From NCBI GenBank assembly GCA_020632995.1, contig JACKEN010000003.1, positions 434,001 through 498,000 of the forward strand: a DNA stretch of 64,000 bases. Reading direction: 5' to 3'. Position numbers and translations under genes: made by a program. Source of the DNA: Deltaproteobacteria bacterium. GTDB taxonomy: Bacteria > Myxococcota > Kuafuiibacteriia > Kuafuiibacteriales > Kuafuiibacteriaceae. The notes below the pieces were generated by a model. The model was not told where the DNA came from, searched no databases, and worked only from the letters and a program-made list of their open reading frames with translations. Within the stretch, counting starts at the first letter, position 1. Each line of letters begins with the position of its first letter. Positions 56,318-64,000 of the stretch are shown in pieces.

Positions 56318-57706
56318 CTACGGGTTCCGGTCCGCCTCGCGTTGGACCTTGGCCAGCTCCTCCAGGAGGCGGAGCACCTCCTTGGAGGCGTCGCTCATCG
56401 CCTTGTACTCGAGCTCCGCCCCCTCCCGGTCGCCGGCCCTGAAGAGCCGCACGATCTCCTTCGCGTGCGCGTGGACCCGCGCGTGCGGGTCCTCGAGCCG
56501 CTTGAAGTGGCCGCTCTGGCGCACCGCCGCGCTGGCCGTCCCGTAGTACCACTTGCCCAGCCGGCACTGGTGATGGTCCTTCAGCTCCGAGTCCTGCAGG
56601 TTGCCTTGCCCGACCAGCATCTCGGCCAGGCGCTTCTTCCACAGCACGTGGTCGGACTTGGCGAGCTCCAGCACCGCGCCCGGGATCTCGAGCTTCGAGA
56701 GCTCGTCGAAGCGCTCCACGAGGACGCGCTCGGTGGCGCCCACCGCGGCCACCGCGAGCCCGGCCTGCTCGGCCGACTTCTTCGCCTTCTCCGAGATGAC
56801 CTTGACTCGACGGGCGACCTCTTCGGTCGCGTTGACGTGGGCGGAGACGTGGGTCGCGTTGTCCGCGACCCGGCTGGACACCCGCTCCATCTTGCCCGCC
56901 ACCGACCGGATCTCGTCGCCGACCTTCTCGATGCTCGCCACCCCGGCCGCCACGGCAGCGGTGGTGCGCTCCATGCCCTGCATGATCGCGCTGATGCCCT
57001 CGCGGATGGCGTTGATCTGTTCTTGGATCAGGCGGGTCGAGTTGGCGGTCTCGGTGGAGAGCGTCTTCACCTCTCGGGCCACCACCGCGAAGCCCCGGCC
57101 GGCCTGCCCGGCCCGGGCCGCCTCGATGGTTGCGTTCAAGGCCAGCAGGTTGGTCTGGCTCGCCACCTTGTCGATCATCTGGAGGACGCGCCCGATCTCT
57201 CGGGAGGACTCCTGGAGCTGCGCCACCCGCAGGGCGGTCTCATCCACCGCGCTCGAGATGGCCCCCACCGCGTGCGTGGCCTCGTCCACCGACCGCAGGC
57301 CGGCCGAGGTGGAGCTCTCCACGTCCCGGGCGTCGCTCGAGATGCCGTGGGAGGCCGCGGCGATCTCGCCCATCGTGCCCCTCAGGTCATCCAGGCTGGC
57401 CGCGATGGCCTGGGCGTTCTTGGCCGCGTCGCGGACGTCACCGGTGACGAACGACACCGCGGCCATGGACTCGCACGCGCCCTGGGAGAGGGCGACGGTG
57501 CGCTGCAGGTCCACCCGCACCTGGTCCTGGAGGGTGGTGGCCAGGTGCTCGAGGGCTTGCCCCAGCCTGCCCGGCAGGTCGGGCACCCGGCAGAGCCGGC
57601 CCTCGGCCAGGCCCTCGAGGCAGGCGATCAGCTGCTCCTCCGTGGTAGCGAGCTGGCCGTCGGCGTGGGTCTCGGGCTGGGTGGGCCTCAGTGGAATGAC
57701 TTTCAT
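56318..57706 (-). CDS. Soluble methyl-accepting chemotaxis protein with CZB domain
   Basis: 462 aa with no transmembrane helix. Residues about 50-335 form the MCP signalling coiled coil with the conserved tip (IDKVASQTNLLALNATIEAA, GRGFAVVAREVKTLS). Residues about 345-450 are a chemoreceptor zinc-binding (CZB) domain: DHVLWKKRL, HHQCRLGKWYYG and HARVHAHAKEI give the 3His/1Cys zinc site. Such receptors sense zinc-linked or oxidant signals in the cytoplasm and feed a CheA kinase. The N-terminal 50 residues are not a recognised sensor. No che genes are adjacent. Confidence 0.88.
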   Translation of the reverse strand: MKVIPLRPTQPETHADGQLATTEEQLIACLEGLAEGRLCRVPDLPGRLGQALEHLATTLQDQVRVDLQRTVALSQGACESMAAVSFVTGDVRDAAKNAQAIAASLDDLRGTMGEIAAASHGISSDARDVESSTSAGLRSVDEATHAVGAISSAVDETALRVAQLQESSREIGRVLQMIDKVASQTNLLALNATIEAARAGQAGRGFAVVAREVKTLSTETANSTRLIQEQINAIREGISAIMQGMERTTAAVAAGVASIEKVGDEIRSVAGKMERVSSRVADNATHVSAHVNATEEVARRVKVISEKAKKSAEQAGLAVAAVGATERVLVERFDELSKLEIPGAVLELAKSDHVLWKKRLAEMLVGQGNLQDSELKDHHQCRLGKWYYGTASAAVRQSGHFKRLEDPHARVHAHAKEIVRLFRAGDREGAELEYKAMSDASKEVLRLLEELAKVQREADRNP

Positions 57707-57713
57707 GGAAGTT

Positions 57714-57739
57714 CCCCCGCACTTTCAGTCGAGCGGGGG
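57714..57739 (-). promoter_or_regulatory. Inverted repeat in the leader of the CZB chemoreceptor gene
   Basis: CCCCCGC-N12-GCGGGGG sits directly upstream of the chemoreceptor ATG (57706). On the minus strand the 3' arm (GCGGGGG, then AACTTCC) is the only ribosome-binding-like sequence, so the stem could hide it and control translation. A plain operator is the alternative. Confidence 0.35.
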
Positions 57740-57941
57740 GGAGTCCACTTGAGCCGGCCCCGTGTTGGGCGGATTGGGCGACCCATGTTGGGCTCCGCAT
57801 GTAGGCTAAGGTAGGTACGTATCGCCTCGGATCCCTGGCGGTGGGCCTCGAATCCAAGCAACTCGAGGCAACCTCAGCCGAGAATGGAGACGAACGAGAG
57901 ATGGTGGGCGGTTGCGCCTTCACCATACTTTTGGAGGAACG

Positions 57942-58805
57942 ATGGTCGCACTCGGGAATCGCGTCAGCGAACAGCTCGCCCGCCTTGGGATCCCGGCCGA
58001 ACAGGTCGGGGCACAGCTTGGGAGCCTCTCCACCGCCAAGCTGGCGGCCCTGAGCAGCAACCTCCAGGTGGCTTTGGGCGTCCAGGCGCTCTCCACCAAC
58101 AAGTTCGCGGGCGACGTCCAGGACAGCCGCTGGAACATCGCGCCTGCCCTCTACAACCCGACCCCCCAGGAGTCGATGCGTGACCGGGGCGTCTACGCCC
58201 GCCGCACCTACTTCCGGGAGCAGGTGGCGAAGCACGCCAGCGCGCGAGATCCCTTCCGCGGCCTGCTCAACAAGTACACGAAGACCGGCGCCATCATGGC
58301 CCGCAAGCTCGAGACCGACGCCGCCACGCGGCAGAGCTTCGAGCGGCAGACCGCGCTGACGGTGGTGCCGGACGGCCGCTCCGACGGCGCGGTCTCGGTG
58401 TCCGCCATGACCTCGAGCGGCAGCTCGAGCGGCTCGAGCGGCGTGCCCCAGACCTTCTGGGACATGTTCAACGCGATGGACCAGGCGGTCTTGCAGGAGG
58501 CGGGTCGCCTCGGCTCGGCCGCCTCGGCTGGGGCCGAGCTCTACGGCTCCTCCTCGGGCTACGGCAGCTCGCCGAGCGGCTACGTCGGCGGGATCTCGAG
58601 CGGGGCGGAGGGCTACTTCGGCTCGTCCAGCACCTACCTGAGCGGCACCAGCAGCGACGACTCCTCCCAGGGGAGCACCGACGAGCAGGTCCTGGTGGTC
58701 AAGCGCATGATGGATAAGCGCAACCAGATGTACGACCTGTTCAAGAGCGTGCTCGACAAGCACAACGAGTCCGCCAAGACCGCGATCGGCAACATGCGCG
58801 CGTAG
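57942..58805 (+). CDS. Ser/Gly-linker protein of unknown function
   Basis: 287 aa from ATG 57942 with GGAGG 4 nt upstream. No signal peptide. Residues 1-130 are helical (NRVSEQLARLGIPAEQVGAQ, RTYFREQVAKHA). Residues about 155-240 are a Ser/Gly/Tyr linker (SSGSSSGSSG, SSSGYGSSPSGY). The last 45 residues form one long helix with regular hydrophobics (VLVVKRMMDKRNQMYDLFKS, then SAKTAIGNMRA). The whole looks like a protein secreted without a cleaved signal or a filament/needle-like subunit with a spacer, but I recognise no family. Confidence 0.6.
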   Translation: MVALGNRVSEQLARLGIPAEQVGAQLGSLSTAKLAALSSNLQVALGVQALSTNKFAGDVQDSRWNIAPALYNPTPQESMRDRGVYARRTYFREQVAKHASARDPFRGLLNKYTKTGAIMARKLETDAATRQSFERQTALTVVPDGRSDGAVSVSAMTSSGSSSGSSGVPQTFWDMFNAMDQAVLQEAGRLGSAASAGAELYGSSSGYGSSPSGYVGGISSGAEGYFGSSSTYLSGTSSDDSSQGSTDEQVLVVKRMMDKRNQMYDLFKSVLDKHNESAKTAIGNMRA

Positions 58806-58821
58806 CAGGCCGGGGCCGGCG

Positions 58822-59397
58822 CTACGGGCCGGCCATGAAGCGGAAGGTCAGGTTGACGCGGGGCCCGAGCGGCCTCGCGCTCTTCGGCAAGGCGTGTTGC
58901 CACTCGGCGCGCGCGGCCCCATCCATCACCAGCACACTCCCGCTCTCGAGATCGAGGCTCAGCGTCTCGCCCTTCGCGGCCCGCTTGCGGAAGCGGAAGC
59001 GGCGGGTGGCCCCGAGGCTGAGGCTCCCGATCGCGCTGTGACCGGCGTGGGGGTAGTCGTCGTCGCTGTGCCAACCCATGCTGTCCTGCCCGTCGCGGTA
59101 GAGGTTCAGGAGCACGGAGTTGAAGGGGGCGCCGGCGGCCTCGGAGACGACGCGCAACAGATCTTGCAGCTGCGGGGTGAGGGGCCGGGGCGGGTGGTGG
59201 ACCCCGGAGTAGTTGTAGCCGTGCGGCCCGTACATCTGGATCAGCCGGGGCATCGGCACGGTGCGGCCGAAGAGGGTGAAGGTGTGGTGCTCCCACGGGG
59301 TCTCGGCCACGAGCCGGGCCAGGTGCGCCTCGGCCTGGGCGGGATCGAGGACGCCCTCGATGTACCGGGCGCCGGGCGGGAGCGGCGGGGCGCTCAC
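58822..59397 (-). CDS. alkB: AlkB-like 2-oxoglutarate/Fe(II) dioxygenase
   Basis: 191 aa. Start GTG 59397 overlaps the previous stop (GTGA); the longer frame is a shadow. The iron triad is His110 and Asp112 (MGWHSDDD) and His168 (WQHAL). The 2-oxoglutarate/substrate motif is R-x-N-x-T-F-R (Arg180, Asn182, Arg186). SVLLNLYRDGQDSMGWH and GYNYSGVHHPPRPL resemble the ALKBH2/3-like branch. It repairs alkylated bases such as 1-methyladenine and 3-methylcytosine by oxidative demethylation. It is the last gene of an operon headed by methylmalonyl-CoA mutase, an odd companion. Confidence 0.9.
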   Translation of the reverse strand: MSAPPLPPGARYIEGVLDPAQAEAHLARLVAETPWEHHTFTLFGRTVPMPRLIQMYGPHGYNYSGVHHPPRPLTPQLQDLLRVVSEAAGAPFNSVLLNLYRDGQDSMGWHSDDDYPHAGHSAIGSLSLGATRRFRFRKRAAKGETLSLDLESGSVLVMDGAARAEWQHALPKSARPLGPRVNLTFRFMAGP

Positions 59398-60998
59398 CTG
59401 AGGGGGGTCTCCCAGATGTGGCCGTCGCGACCCACCGCCACCAGGGCGCCGTCCGCGATGTCCATGCCCCTCAGGATCCGGTTGGCGGCGAGGATCTCGG
59501 TGCCCTCCAGGGTGAGGAGGGAGGTGCACCCGTCGTGCAAGCGGGCCTGCATGATGGCGGTGCAGTCGTCGGACAGGATGAACACCCGCCCGTCGGCGAA
59601 GGCGACGTCGTTGACGTCATGCACGTACAGGGGCCGCGGCGTGCCGAGCTGCTGGGAGCACGCCCCCAGCCGGGGCGGGGTGCGCGGCGACACGAACTCG
59701 AACTCGCTCCCGCCGCGGCTGGCGTAGAGCAGGCCGCCGGCGCCGCCGCTCCAGATCTCGACCTGGCCCGCTGCCTCGGCCGCGCCCAGGGCGACGAAGT
59801 GCAGGTTCTCGTCCACCTTGCCGCGCACCGGCTGCGCCACCCAGCGCCCGAGAGTCGAGAAGTACGTGTAGAACGCGCTCCGGGCGCTCACCACCCACGG
59901 GCGGGTCGGGTCCGGGGTCCACGCGCCCCGGCGAGCCTCGCCGCTCTGGCCGTCACCGTACTGCGTCGCGGTGACCGCCGCGCCCGGTCCAGGCCCTCCG
60001 AAGTAGGCTCGGCCGTAGTCCCCCACCGCCAGCCAGGACCCGTCGGGGGCGAAGTCGATGTCGCGGAGGTGCGTGTCGACCACGGTGGCGGTCTCGGTGA
60101 TCGTCAACCCGTCTTGCGTGATGCGCACCCACGCGAGGGCGCTGATCGCCAGCTCCGGCTCCGTCAGGTTGTCGGTGTCGGCGGCGATGACGAGGGCGCG
60201 CCGGGCCTCGGGCGGGCTGGTGGGATCGACCGCTGCCGCCTCGATGTCCACGAAGCGAAAGCGCTGGGCCATGAAGTCGGTGCCCACGAAGAGGGCTCGG
60301 GGCGGGGGAGCGCTCCAGTCGGCCTCGGTGAGCGCCTCACCACGGGTGACGAGGACGAGCGCGCCGTCGCCCCAGGTGAGGAGGTGGCGCTCGTCGAGGA
60401 TGCGCACGTCGACGAGGGAGGCTCCGAAGACCTCGACCCGGGCCGCGGCAAGGGGGTCGCTCAGCCCGCCGTAGGGGGTCAGGACGCCGGTCCCGGGCGG
60501 GCGGCAGCTCTCGGGGTCGTAGAACACCCGCACCCCGCGGCCGCCGACGAGGTCTCCCACCGCGTCGGCCTCTACCGCGCCGACCCGGCCCGAGGCGTCC
60601 GCCTGCCAGAAGCGGGTGGCGGCGGGCAGGGCCAGCTCCTCCATCACCTGGCCGTCGGTCTGCACCGCGGCCGGCGTGGCCGCGAAGTGGACGAGCCGGG
60701 TGGCGGGGAGGTCGCCGGAGGTGAAGCCCGGGACCGCAGCCTCGATCGCCGCGGTGGGCACGACCAGCACCACCACCCGATCGTCGGGCTGCAAGCGGAC
60801 CTGCGGGAGACGGCCGAAGGAGAGCTCGCCATCTTCGACCCCGAAGGGGCCCGCCTCGCTGACGAGCTCGCCCTGGCGGTACACCACCAGGAACCCCACC
60901 CCGGAGGGCGCCTCGGAGAGATCGATCGGCACCAGCCGCGGCGCGTCGCTGCACGCCGCGGCCAGGGCGACGAGCGGCGCCACCACCACCGCGCGCAT
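59394..60998 (-). CDS. Lipoprotein, probably beta-propeller-like
   Basis: 534 aa from ATG 60998, lipobox LVALAAACSDAP. The mature chain shows repeated blade-like strands (LDERHLLTWGDGALVLVTRG, HLRDIDFAPDGSWLAVGDYG, VHDVNDVAFADGRVFILSDD, GMDIADGALVAVGRDGHIWE), suggesting a degenerate propeller, with a few Cys pairs. No catalytic motif seen. It overlaps meaB by 1 nt (TGATG) and alkB by 4 nt, so it is truly part of the mutase operon although no metabolic link is evident. Confidence 0.6.
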   Translation of the reverse strand: MRAVVVAPLVALAAACSDAPRLVPIDLSEAPSGVGFLVVYRQGELVSEAGPFGVEDGELSFGRLPQVRLQPDDRVVVLVVPTAAIEAAVPGFTSGDLPATRLVHFAATPAAVQTDGQVMEELALPAATRFWQADASGRVGAVEADAVGDLVGGRGVRVFYDPESCRPPGTGVLTPYGGLSDPLAAARVEVFGASLVDVRILDERHLLTWGDGALVLVTRGEALTEADWSAPPPRALFVGTDFMAQRFRFVDIEAAAVDPTSPPEARRALVIAADTDNLTEPELAISALAWVRITQDGLTITETATVVDTHLRDIDFAPDGSWLAVGDYGRAYFGGPGPGAAVTATQYGDGQSGEARRGAWTPDPTRPWVVSARSAFYTYFSTLGRWVAQPVRGKVDENLHFVALGAAEAAGQVEIWSGGAGGLLYASRGGSEFEFVSPRTPPRLGACSQQLGTPRPLYVHDVNDVAFADGRVFILSDDCTAIMQARLHDGCTSLLTLEGTEILAANRILRGMDIADGALVAVGRDGHIWETPLR

Positions 60999-62014
60999 CA
61001 GGGCGCCTCGCGGTCGAACGCGGCCAAGAGCGCCTCCGCGCCCTGGGTCGGGGTCACCTGGCCGGCCAGGAGCTCGGCCTCTACCTGGTGCCGGAGGCCC
61101 TGCACTCCGTGGCTGTCGTGGAGCCGCTGGAGCAAGCGGTCCTGCACCATCGACCACATCCAGGCCAGCTGCTGCTTCTTGCGCCGCTCGGTCAGCTCCC
61201 CGGTGGCGGTGAGGGCGGCCCGGTGGGCCTCGATCTCGGCCCACAGCGCGTCCAGGCCCTGGTTGGTGAGCCCGCTGCAGGTGAGGACCGGAGGGCGCCA
61301 CGAGGGGCTCGATGGGGTCATCAGGTGGAGCGCGTGGCGGTACGCGGTGGCGGCCTGCTGGGCCGCCCGGGCGTTGTCGCCGTCGGCCTTGTTGACCGCG
61401 AGCATGTCCGCCAGCTCCAGGACCCCCTTCTTGATCCCCTGGAACTCGTCCCCCGCCCCCGCGAGCATCAGCACCAGGAAGAAGTCCACCATGCCGTGGA
61501 CCAGGGTCTCGCTCTGGCCGACCCCCACCGTCTCGACCAGGACCACGTCGAAGCCCGCCGCCTCGAGCACCACCATGGTCTCGCGGGTGGTGCGGGTGAC
61601 ACCGCCCAGGGTGCCGCTGGAGGGGGAGGGCCGGATGAAGGCGGCAGGATCCCTTGCCAACCGCTGCATCCGGGTCTTGTCGGCCAGGATGCTCCCGCCG
61701 GTGACCGAGGAGGTCGGGTCCACCGCGAGCACCGCCACCTTGTGCCCGGCGGCGGTGAGGTTGGTGCCCAGGGCCTCGATGAAGGTGGACTTGCCGACCC
61801 CGGGCACCCCGGTGATGCCCACCCGGTGGGCGGCCCCCGCCTTCGGGCCGAGGCGCACCAGGAGCTGCTGGGCCGCCGCCTGGTGCCGGGGCGCGGTGCT
61901 CTCGACCAGGGTGATCGCGCGGCCGAGGGCGGCGCGGTCGCCGGCCAAGACCCCGGCCTCGAGGGCGTCGAGGTCCAGGGGCGGGCGCGCGGCGGAGCGG
62001 GGGGGCGGGGTCAC
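60998..62014 (-). CDS. meaB: MeaB/ArgK-type GTPase, chaperone of methylmalonyl-CoA mutase
   Basis: 338 aa. P-loop GITGVPGVGKSTFIEALG, VDPTSSVTGGSILADKTRM (switch region), DVVLVETVGVGQSE (G3-like) and NKADGDNA (G4). It gates cobalamin loading and protects or reactivates the mutase at the expense of GTP. It starts as GTGA overlap with the mutase stop, so the two are co-translated. The fused IcmF next door carries its own related G domain, giving two such chaperones within 10 kb. Confidence 0.93.
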   Translation of the reverse strand: MTPPPRSAARPPLDLDALEAGVLAGDRAALGRAITLVESTAPRHQAAAQQLLVRLGPKAGAAHRVGITGVPGVGKSTFIEALGTNLTAAGHKVAVLAVDPTSSVTGGSILADKTRMQRLARDPAAFIRPSPSSGTLGGVTRTTRETMVVLEAAGFDVVLVETVGVGQSETLVHGMVDFFLVLMLAGAGDEFQGIKKGVLELADMLAVNKADGDNARAAQQAATAYRHALHLMTPSSPSWRPPVLTCSGLTNQGLDALWAEIEAHRAALTATGELTERRKKQQLAWMWSMVQDRLLQRLHDSHGVQGLRHQVEAELLAGQVTPTQGAEALLAAFDREAP

Positions 62015-64000
62015 GGCGCCTCGACCACCTCGAAGAGGCGATCCAACAGGCTCGTGGCCGCCTCCCCGATCACCGTGCCGGGGCCGTAGATGGCCGCGGC
62101 GCCGGCCGCGTACAGGGCCTCGTAGTCCTGGGGCGGCACCACCCCGCCCACCACGATCATGATGTCGGGGCGGCCGAGGGCGTCGAGGTGCTTGCGCAGC
62201 TCAGGCACCAGGGTGAGGTGACCGGCGGCAAGGGAGCTTGCGCCGACCACGTGCACGTCGTTCTCCACCGCCTGGCGCGCGGTCTCCTCCGGGGTCTGGA
62301 AGAGCGGCCCGATGTCGACGTCGAAGCCGAGGTCGGCGAACGCGGTGGCGATGACCTTCTGGCCCCGGTCGTGGCCGTCCTGGCCCATCTTGGCGATCAG
62401 GATGCGGGGGCGCCGGCCCTCGTGGGCCTCGAACGCCTTCACGCGCTCCAACACGTTCGTCACCACCTGCGAGCTCGCACCCACCTCTTGAGTGTACACC
62501 CCGGCGATGCTCCGGATCTTGGCCTCGTGCCGGCCCCAGACCTTCTCGAGGGCGGAGCTGATCTCGCCCACCGAGGCCCGGGCCCGCGCCGCGTCCACCG
62601 CCAACGCCAGCAGGTTCCCCTCGCCCGTCTCGGCGGAGCGGGTGAGGGCCTCGAGGGTGCGCTGGGTGACCGCCTCGTCGCGCTCCGCCCGCAGGCGCTC
62701 GAGGCGCGCGATCTGGCCGGCCCGCACCGCGCTGTTGTCGACCTTCAGGACCTCCAGCGCCTCCTCCTGCGCGACCTTGAACTTGTTCACCCCCACCACC
62801 GTCTGGCGCCCGCTGTCGATGCGGGCCTGGGTGCGGGCCGCCGCCTCCTCGATGCGCATCTTCGGGATGCCGGCCTCGATCGCCTTGGCCATCCCGCCCT
62901 CGGCCTCGACCTCCTGGATGTGCCTCCAGGCCGCCATCGCGAGGTCCCGGGTGAGGCGCTCGACGTAGTAGCTCCCGCCCCAGGGGTCGATGACCTCGGT
63001 GGTGCCCGACTCCTGCTGCAAGAAGAGCTGCGTGTTGCGGGCGATGCGGGCCGAGAAGTCGGTGGGCAGGGCCAGCGCCTCGTCCAGCGCGTTGGTGTGC
63101 AGCGACTGGGTGTGCCCCTGGGTGGCGGCCATCGCCTCCACGCAGGTCCGGGCCACGTTGTTGAAGACGTCCTGCGCGGTGAGGCTCCAGCCCGAGGTCT
63201 GGCAGTGGGTGCGCAGCGACATGCTCTTGTCGCTCTTCGGGCTGAAGCCCTTGATGAGCTTCGCCCATAGGAGGCGCGCCGCCCGCAGCTTCGCCACCTC
63301 CATGAAGAAGTTCATGCCCACCGCCCAGAAGAACGAGAGGCGCGGCGCGAACGCGTCGACGTCGAGGCCGGCCGCGATCCCCGCCCGCACGTACTCGACC
63401 CCGTCGGCCAGGGTGTAGCCGAGCTCGAGGTCGGCCGTCGCGCCCGCCTCCTGCATGTGGTAGCCGCTGATCGAGATGCTGTTGAAGCGCGGCATGTTCT
63501 TCGACGTGAAGGCGAAGATGTCGCTGATGATCCGCATGCTGGGTTGCGGCGGATAGATGTACGTGTTCCGGACCATGAACTCCTTGAGGATGTCGTTCTG
63601 GATGGTCCCGGCCAGCTTCTCGGGCGGCACGCCCTGCTCCTCGGCCGCCACGATGTACAAGGCCATGATCGGCAGCACCGCGCCGTTCATGGTCATCGAC
63701 ACGCTCATCTCGTCGAGGGGGATGCCCTCGAAGAGCACCCGCATGTCGTAGATGCTGTCGATCGCCACCCCGGCCATCCCCACGTCGCCCGCCACCCGCG
63801 GGTGGTCGGAGTCGTAGCCTCGGTGGGTGGCGAGGTCGAAGGCCACCGAGAGGCCCTTCTGCCCCGCGGCCAGGTTGCGCCGGTAGAACGCGTTCGACGC
63901 CTCGGCGGTGGAGAAGCCCGCGTACTGCCGGACCGTCCACGGCCGCACCGTGTACATGGTGGGGTAGGGCCCGCGCAGGAACGGGGGCAGCCCGGGCACG
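62011..64000 (-). CDS. Methylmalonyl-CoA mutase, full-length type (5' end outside window)
   Basis: 662 residues visible; the family's roughly 50 N-terminal residues lie past position 64000. TMYTVRPWTVRQYAGFSTAE and NAFYRRNLAAGQKGLSVAFD open the barrel, with SISISGYHMQEAGATADLEL in the middle. The C-terminal B12-binding domain has KMGQDGHDRGQKVIATAFAD (cobalt-ligand His). It converts (R)-methylmalonyl-CoA to succinyl-CoA. It is the ScpA/MutB-type single-chain form with both domains present. Its stop overlaps the meaB start. Confidence 0.95.
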   Translation of the reverse strand, partial: VPGLPPFLRGPYPTMYTVRPWTVRQYAGFSTAEASNAFYRRNLAAGQKGLSVAFDLATHRGYDSDHPRVAGDVGMAGVAIDSIYDMRVLFEGIPLDEMSVSMTMNGAVLPIMALYIVAAEEQGVPPEKLAGTIQNDILKEFMVRNTYIYPPQPSMRIISDIFAFTSKNMPRFNSISISGYHMQEAGATADLELGYTLADGVEYVRAGIAAGLDVDAFAPRLSFFWAVGMNFFMEVAKLRAARLLWAKLIKGFSPKSDKSMSLRTHCQTSGWSLTAQDVFNNVARTCVEAMAATQGHTQSLHTNALDEALALPTDFSARIARNTQLFLQQESGTTEVIDPWGGSYYVERLTRDLAMAAWRHIQEVEAEGGMAKAIEAGIPKMRIEEAAARTQARIDSGRQTVVGVNKFKVAQEEALEVLKVDNSAVRAGQIARLERLRAERDEAVTQRTLEALTRSAETGEGNLLALAVDAARARASVGEISSALEKVWGRHEAKIRSIAGVYTQEVGASSQVVTNVLERVKAFEAHEGRRPRILIAKMGQDGHDRGQKVIATAFADLGFDVDIGPLFQTPEETARQAVENDVHVVGASSLAAGHLTLVPELRKHLDALGRPDIMIVVGGVVPPQDYEALYAAGAAAIYGPGTVIGEAATSLLDRLFEVVEAP

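Overview
The window is very G+C rich (about 70% by eye) and densely packed. It carries many outer-surface lipoproteins with Asp-Ala-Gly/Asp-Thr-Gly linkers, Cys-rich MopE-type modules, eukaryote-like Ser/Thr kinases, a TolB-like propeller, a DUF1501/cytochrome set and a methylmalonyl-CoA/isobutyryl-CoA mutase set. This fits a Myxococcota-like (deltaproteobacterial) chromosome. That placement is inference from gene style; no rRNA is present. I see no tRNA, rRNA, CRISPR array, insertion sequence, prophage or plasmid gene.

Layout. 86-2889: amidase, haem A synthase and class I aldolase. 2896-7602 (minus): a coupled pair of di-haem c-type cytochrome lipoproteins downstream of an unknown lipoprotein. 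7736-10812: a molybdenum hydroxylase large subunit without its partner subunits, convergent with a TipAL-type MerR regulator that has a palindromic operator. 10881-13897 (minus): three exported or unknown proteins. 14250-20771 (plus): two tandem, overlapping, giant Cys-rich/Gly-rich lipoproteins, the second with a frameshift. 20776-23204: small exported unknowns. 23208-37763 (minus): an active Ser/Thr kinase, a micro-ORF, then a chain of ten genes, most joined by 1-4 nt stop/start overlaps. The chain is pseudokinase, three lipoproteins, peptide-type binding protein, two permeases, fused double ATPase, TolB-like propeller and TPR membrane protein. 37838-41502 (minus): DUF1501 protein, lipoprotein and di-haem protein. 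41629-43808: secreted hydrolase and a lipoprotein. 43865-50337: complete RND efflux operon with a divergent TetR regulator. 50344-52694: repeat-bearing lipoprotein and phosphatidylserine synthase. 52877-64000: fused isobutyryl-CoA mutase IcmF, a soluble CZB chemoreceptor, an unknown protein, then a coupled operon of methylmalonyl-CoA mutase, MeaB, lipoprotein and AlkB.

Two things stand out. First, a degenerate 14-bp palindrome, GCAR-N6-YTGC, recurs at least 39 times, almost always inside genes. It uses codons such as GCA, CCT and CTT that these genes otherwise avoid, so it looks like a genome-wide DNA-level signal. Second, the kinase/pseudokinase/lipoprotein/ABC-importer chain at 23-38 kb looks like one envelope machine that I cannot match to a named system.

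Convergent genes meet with gaps of 0-16 nt or overlap by up to 29 nt, and no intrinsic terminator lies between them. Many starts are GTG, often created by GTGA overlaps with the upstream stop.
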